Shown piece by piece: positions 59,310 through 64,000 of a stretch of 64,000 nucleotides of DNA (the first letter of the stretch is position 1; every line of letters begins with the position of its first letter). The stretch lies in NCBI RefSeq assembly GCF_050633125.1, contig NZ_JBOEFX010000048.1, forward strand, positions 1 through 64,000. Direction: 5' to 3'. Origin of the DNA: Lewinella sp050633125 (GTDB lineage Bacteria > Bacteroidota > Bacteroidia > Chitinophagales > Saprospiraceae). A program made the translations under genes and the position numbers. The notes below the pieces were generated by a model. That model worked only from the letters and a program-made list of their open reading frames with translations. It did not search any database and had not been told where the DNA came from.

Positions 59310-60067
59310 CAACTTTTCATGTGATATTCCGTTTGAAGTCGTTCTACGTGAGAACAGATCATGATAGTAGTCATGACATTAGTATTTGTAGGTTAAGCAC
59401 AATATTGTTACAGACTGAATACACAACAAATATATATTCATTAATTACATATATATGCACAAATATCTTACATTTGTGACATAGAAAAAACAACCACCAC
59501 TTTAACAACGTAGTGGAATTAATTGCATTCATCAGAATACGGCCTGAGCACCAACCGCCACAAAAAAAACAAACACACATCAGGTTATCAACAATTAATA
59601 AATAACATAAAATACACATGTTATTATATTTCCTGAAAAATGCAACCAAGATCAACTTTACTCGTTTAATATTCCATCGAAAACAAATGTCACAATACTA
59701 TAGGTGGCCAAAGACTGCAAAAACAGAATTAACCATCGCCTTTCCGCTATCAGGTATGTCTCGCATATTTCTTTTATAAGAGAAATATCTTCAGGCAGCA
59801 AAAATTAAACATAACCAATCTATATATTTGCAAGGTAAAACGGATGGGAATGTATCTTAGACCCGAATTTTCCCTTTAGCTCTTTCCCCAATATAAAGCG
59901 AACCAACAAAATGAAACCTGTATTTAGGCAACAGCCTAAGTGCTTATTACACTGTTGTTTCTATAAACCAAAGAAATAGACAGCCCGTAATTTAAAGGCG
60001 AAATCATTGATGAAAAATGATGCCCCCTTTGAGAAAACTATTTTTCACACAGGAATAATCGAGAAAA
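59310..60067. other. Long AT-rich spacer before the giant repeat gene
   Basis: About 760 bases with no convincing protein gene on either strand. A short hairpin (atatttct/agaaatat) lies near 59766-59790. A TATATTTG promoter match is at 59823-59830, leaving a leader of about 230 bases before the giant gene. The leader holds several T-rich and A-rich stretches but no structure that I recognise. Confidence 0.7.
59823..59830 (+). promoter_or_regulatory. -7 promoter element TATATTTG for the giant repeat gene
   Basis: Exact TAnnTTTG match, 237 bases before the ATG at 60068. It is the only good match on the plus strand in the spacer. Confidence 0.5.
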
Positions 60068-63000
60068 ATGAGAAGACTTTTACTGTTTTTGTTTGTATGC
60101 CTGGGAGTAAATGCTGCTTATGCACAACTGGAGATTGAAGAGTGTATGGATCAAACACAAATTACATTGGCCAGTTTTTGCGACGATGCCTGTGTAATTT
60201 GTGACATCGACGGTTATACTGGCACCAATTCTCTTCCTGGCTTGGGAGAAGCTCCTCCGGGATTCTGTGCTGGTCAATTGCACAATACGCAATGGGTAGG
60301 TTTTGTAGCCAATTCTACGAGCCTCACACTAGCTATCTCTGTTTTTAATTGTACCGTAGACCAAGATGGCAATGGTATTAACGAAGGCTTACAAATTGGC
60401 ATTTACAATACAACCGATTGTGCCAACTTTAGCTTAGTCAGTAATTGTGACGACCAGGTGTTTGATAACACTACTCAAAACTTCACGGCTAACGGCCTTA
60501 CTGTTGGTGGAATTTACTTCGTCGTTTTAGACGGTGCCTTTGGTGATGTGTGTGACTTTACGATTGATGTTACCAATGGTAGTACTACTGCTCCTGACGT
60601 TGACCAAGACGTTCCAAACATCAACTCTAACCTGACGGTTTGCCAAGGTGGAGTCTTAGATGTAGACGTAGACGATGTCTTTGGCGCTGGAGCTTATATA
60701 TGGTCTCTCGATGGAGACCAAGTAGCAACAGATCAACAATCTTCCATTCAGTTTCCTACAGATTTAGGATTTTATACGCTGTGTGTGTTTCCTTACAACC
60801 CATGTAGTGAAGGTGTAGAAGGCTGTGTCGACATTGAGGTTGTTCCTCCGGTGCCAGAACAATTAAATGCGGTGATCTGTGAGGGCGAGGAGTACAGCCT
60901 TGCGGGAGAAGACTATACGGAGGAAGACGTTTATGACATTATACTTACGATTAACGGTGACTGTGACCGTATCATTGAGCTCACCCTTGATGTCATCCCG
61001 ATAGCCGAAACCTTTCTTGAAGAAGAAATATGTGTAAACGACTTCTATATGGTGGGCAATGAGGAGTTCTCCCAAGAAGGCTCCTACGAGGTCTTGTTAC
61101 AATCGCCAGCAACCGGTTGTGACTCGGTTGTCTACCTCGACCTAACTGTTATTGGCACGGAGGAAACGACACTATTGGTCGAATCTATCTGTGAAGGGGA
61201 CAGCTACGCCATTGGCGGCGACCAACTAACCACGGGAGGCAGCTACTTTTACGAACTAACAGATGAAGTAGGCTGTGACTCTTTAGTTGATCTCTTCCTT
61301 GAAGTATTTCCGCGCCCTAGCAGCCTCACTAGTGCAACGATATGTACCGGCGAAAGTTATCTCTTTAATGGTACCAATTATACTGCAACAGGAAATTACC
61401 AAAGCGTCTTTTCTTTACCAAGTGGATGTGACAGTGTGGCCAATCTCGCGTTGACAGTGGTCTCTAGTGTTTCGCAAACGCTTAATGAAACCATTTGTGA
61501 CGGGGAATCTTTCACTGTCGGAACAAGTAACTTCTCAACAACGGGTAATTACGCCGTGCCATTGGTTGCAGATAATGGTTGCGACTCTATCGTCAATCTT
61601 AACCTTACTGTTTTAGGGGTCATCATCGAAGACGGTGCGGCTTCTATCTGTGATGGAGAAACCTACACTGTCGATGGCAATGATTTCACGACAAGTGGTA
61701 CTTACGATTTGCCATATACCGCCTCTAATGGCTGTGACAGTATCTTCCGTCTAACGCTTACCGTGTTACCAGTGTTTACACAAACGCTTAATCCTAATAT
61801 TTGTGCTGGTCAGGTATTTAGCTTTGGAGGAAATGATTATTCTACCACAGACACCTATGTTGTCACTTTGCCAGCATCTAACGGCTGTGATTCCATTACA
61901 ACCATTAACTTGACCGTTTCCGATCAAATTACCAGTACCGAAGACATCGTGCTTTGTGATGGAGAATCCATCATGGTTGATGGAATGACCCTTGATGCAA
62001 CTGGTACCTTTGATTTCACTTTCACCTCTGCTGGTGGTTGTGACAGCCTGGCAACAATCAACCTAACCATTGGAGATCCAATAGTTACCAACCTAACCGA
62101 AACCATTTGCCAAGGAGTATCTTATACCGTTGGGACGGAAACCTTTGATATGACAGGGATGTACACAGTTGTGCTCACAGCAGCCGATGGTTGTGATTCT
62201 ACAGTAAATCTTAATTTAACTGTAACAGACCCGCCAGTTAGCCTAACAGAAGTTACCATTTGCGAAGGAGAATCCTATGATTTCAATGGCCAGGTGTTTA
62301 CCAACCCAGGTAGCTACACGAGTGCTCTTGTCACCCCTCTTGGATGCGATAGTATTGCAAATTTGGAATTGACGGTGACTGCAACCATCGAGACGTTTAT
62401 CACTCCGACCATCTGTACCGGCACAAGCTTTGAGATTGGTGGAGACGAACTTACCGTTGCAGGTAATTACACCTATACTTTCCCGTCTGCGGCTGGTTGC
62501 GACTCTATTGTATCCGTAACACTATTGGTAGAGGATGCCATTTACAACATCCTCGACGAGACCATCTGTGAAGGAGAGTCTTATACCGTAGGAGGAAACA
62601 ATTATACCTTAACCGGGGATTACGAAGATGCTTTTATTACCCTTGAAGGGTGTGATAGTATTGTTCAGCTTAGCCTTACGGTTATACCCACTGTGTTTAG
62701 TAATATCACGGCCCGCATCTGTGCTGGCGAGGTATTCAATGCTGGAGGAATGGACTTTGACCAAACAGGTATTTATACGACCACAATAGATGCAGCTTCT
62801 GGTTGTGATTCTGTCATCACTCTGAACTTGACCGTGGTAGACATTCCTGATACGCCCGTCAATGCTTCTATCTGTGACAGTGGCTCCTATACAGTCGGTG
62901 ACAGCACCTTTACAGTAGCCGGGCAATATATGGTAGACTTATTATCTGTTGATGGTTGTGATAGTACTATTGTTCTTGACCTATTCGTTACTGATTTCTA

Positions 63001-64000
63001 TGAGACCAACCTTAGCATTAACCGGTGTGAAGGAGAATCTTATACCGTAGGTAACAATACCTACACCATGACAGGAATGTACCAAAACACCTTTACCTCT
63101 CAAGATGGTTGTGATTCTGTTGTCAACCTGAACCTTACGGTAAATCCGATTCTCCGGGATACCCTTTTTGAAGAACTCTGCCAGGGAGAAAGCTTCTCTA
63201 TTGCCGGAGTTCCTTACAGTACAACCGGAGAGCATGTTGAAACCATTGCATCTCAAGTGACGGGGTGTGATTCCATCATTACGCTCTTCCTAACGGTACA
63301 TCCCAATGAGAATGTTACCATTTCGGAAACGATTTGTGATGGGGAATTTGTCATGGTAGGTGATAGTACCTACACAACAACAGGTAGCTTCTTCACTCCT
63401 TTGACTACAATGGAGGGTTGTGATTCTATTGTAACACTCAATTTGAACGTTATCCCAATCCCGGAAACGCCATTGACGGAAGTTATCTGTGACGGCGAAT
63501 CCATCACGGTAGGCTCCAATACCTATACGGTTACCGGCCAATACACCGACGTCCTCACCTCTATTGTGAGTGGTTGTGACTCTATCGTTTATCTCGACCT
63601 TACGGTGAACCCGCTATTGGAGACTCAATTGACCGAAGTAATTTGCGAAGGGGAAGTATTTAATATCGGTGGTGTAGATTACAGTACAACAGGTATTCAC
63701 CAAGAGCTTATTTCCTCTGTTGTTACAGGCTGTGATTCTACCATTATCCTGGACCTTACGGTGAACCCTGTCTTTGATCAAATGATCAGCGAAACTATCT
63801 GCGACGGTGAATCGGTGATGGTCGGCGACAGTACCTATACCACGACAGGTACCTGGCCTACCCTCATGACTACCGTAGACGGATGTGATTCGCTTGTAAC
63901 ACTGGAATTGACCGTACTTCCTATATTGAGCACCACCTTGTCGGAAACACTCTGTGCTGGTGAAACTTACACTGTAGGCCCATCTACATATGACGTGACA
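60068..64000 (+). CDS. Giant cysteine-paired repeat surface protein (partial, 5' part)
   Basis: At least 1311 residues, open at the window edge. A signal peptide (MRRLLLFLFVCLGVNAAYAQ) is followed by a 200-residue N-terminal beta-rich domain with many Cys, one immunoglobulin-like domain, and then about 20 copies of a repeat of roughly 51 residues (about 153 bases). Each copy has the pattern (T/S)ICxGESYTVGG-x-YTTTGxY and then GCDS(I/V)xxLxLTV, so each holds one Cys pair. The repeats diverge, with 30-50 percent identity by eye. This architecture is known for Bacteroidota surface adhesins and usually ends in a T9SS or gliding-motility C-terminal domain, which would be outside this window. Confidence 0.9.
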   Translation, partial: MRRLLLFLFVCLGVNAAYAQLEIEECMDQTQITLASFCDDACVICDIDGYTGTNSLPGLGEAPPGFCAGQLHNTQWVGFVANSTSLTLAISVFNCTVDQDGNGINEGLQIGIYNTTDCANFSLVSNCDDQVFDNTTQNFTANGLTVGGIYFVVLDGAFGDVCDFTIDVTNGSTTAPDVDQDVPNINSNLTVCQGGVLDVDVDDVFGAGAYIWSLDGDQVATDQQSSIQFPTDLGFYTLCVFPYNPCSEGVEGCVDIEVVPPVPEQLNAVICEGEEYSLAGEDYTEEDVYDIILTINGDCDRIIELTLDVIPIAETFLEEEICVNDFYMVGNEEFSQEGSYEVLLQSPATGCDSVVYLDLTVIGTEETTLLVESICEGDSYAIGGDQLTTGGSYFYELTDEVGCDSLVDLFLEVFPRPSSLTSATICTGESYLFNGTNYTATGNYQSVFSLPSGCDSVANLALTVVSSVSQTLNETICDGESFTVGTSNFSTTGNYAVPLVADNGCDSIVNLNLTVLGVIIEDGAASICDGETYTVDGNDFTTSGTYDLPYTASNGCDSIFRLTLTVLPVFTQTLNPNICAGQVFSFGGNDYSTTDTYVVTLPASNGCDSITTINLTVSDQITSTEDIVLCDGESIMVDGMTLDATGTFDFTFTSAGGCDSLATINLTIGDPIVTNLTETICQGVSYTVGTETFDMTGMYTVVLTAADGCDSTVNLNLTVTDPPVSLTEVTICEGESYDFNGQVFTNPGSYTSALVTPLGCDSIANLELTVTATIETFITPTICTGTSFEIGGDELTVAGNYTYTFPSAAGCDSIVSVTLLVEDAIYNILDETICEGESYTVGGNNYTLTGDYEDAFITLEGCDSIVQLSLTVIPTVFSNITARICAGEVFNAGGMDFDQTGIYTTTIDAASGCDSVITLNLTVVDIPDTPVNASICDSGSYTVGDSTFTVAGQYMVDLLSVDGCDSTIVLDLFVTDFYETNLSINRCEGESYTVGNNTYTMTGMYQNTFTSQDGCDSVVNLNLTVNPILRDTLFEELCQGESFSIAGVPYSTTGEHVETIASQVTGCDSIITLFLTVHPNENVTISETICDGEFVMVGDSTYTTTGSFFTPLTTMEGCDSIVTLNLNVIPIPETPLTEVICDGESITVGSNTYTVTGQYTDVLTSIVSGCDSIVYLDLTVNPLLETQLTEVICEGEVFNIGGVDYSTTGIHQELISSVVTGCDSTIILDLTVNPVFDQMISETICDGESVMVGDSTYTTTGTWPTLMTTVDGCDSLVTLELTVLPILSTTLSETLCAGETYTVGPSTYDVT

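Noticed and set aside
59371..59655. Minus-strand 94-codon frame in the AT-rich spacer
   Set aside because: Cys- and Ile-rich sequence typical of AT-rich non-coding DNA; no start signal.
62609..63541. Minus-strand frames opposite the giant repeat gene
   Set aside because: They are the reverse of the 153-base repeats and recur for that reason only.

Overview
The window looks like a Bacteroidota chromosome, most likely a marine Saprospiraceae-type bacterium (Lewinella-like; inferred from gene content only). Evidence: type IX secretion (T9SS) C-terminal sorting domains on several exported proteins, a T9SS plug protein, the Bacteroidota TAnnTTTG -7 promoter element in front of many genes, a Bacteroidota-type GlmU-like sugar nucleotidyltransferase, GIN-domain and PorT-like barrel proteins, and a cysteine-paired giant surface repeat protein. 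There is no phage, no complete insertion sequence, no rRNA and no CRISPR. One tRNA (Leu, GAG) is present. Two undetermined bases (45418-45419) show this is an assembled draft.

Layout. 0.1-5.6 kb: minus-strand lspA run, a zinc-ribbon protein, an 88-bp tandem repeat, a spermidine-synthase-like methyltransferase, the GlmU-like enzyme and ribosomal protein L31 type B. 5.7-13.1 kb: M14 carboxypeptidase, FKBP lipoprotein, a YndJ-like/DUF1990 pair and an ArsR-type regulator flanked by six related palindromes, then a T9SS cargo protein. 13.3-15.6 kb: plus-strand genes ending in purQ. 15.7-25.7 kb: minus strand, with an amino-acid permease, a Tat- and T9SS-tagged intradiol dioxygenase, an ECF sigma/anti-sigma pair, an HSP90-like ATPase with a helical partner, upp and a polysaccharide-deacetylase-like protein. 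25.8-28.4 kb: a cassette of coiled-coil protein, roadblock/longin-like protein and Ras/Rab-like GTPase, followed by an outer-membrane barrel. 28.5-38 kb: lipA, T9SS plug protein, 3-methyladenine glycosylase, GIN-domain protein, guaB, a CotH-like protein, a probable small RNA and a LytS/LytTR two-component pair. 38-46.5 kb: two T9SS proteins, one a metallopeptidase whose signal peptide is separated from its body by a G11 tract, and a UvrD/RecB-like helicase. 46.6-52.8 kb: two TPM-domain proteins, TfoX-N, SnoaL-like, a second metallopeptidase, VOC protein, alkaline phosphatase and dprA. 53-59.3 kb: SH3 protein, a 138-bp MITE-like element, a glucosaminidase-like protein, purD, tRNA-Leu, mlaF/mlaE and two short-chain dehydrogenases. 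59.3-64 kb: a long AT-rich spacer and the first 1311 codons of a giant repeat protein that runs off the window.

How it fits together. Most genes are housekeeping or cell-envelope functions: lipoprotein maturation, T9SS export, outer-membrane lipid transport, purine synthesis (purQ, purD, guaB), lipoate and uracil salvage. The regions most likely to hold something new are the small-GTPase cassette, the palindrome family around the ArsR gene, the homopolymer switch in the metallopeptidase, the minus-strand small RNA candidate near 35.8 kb, the HSP90-like pair and the short dispersed repeats. Promoters were assigned by eye from TAnnTTTG matches; no search or folding program was run.
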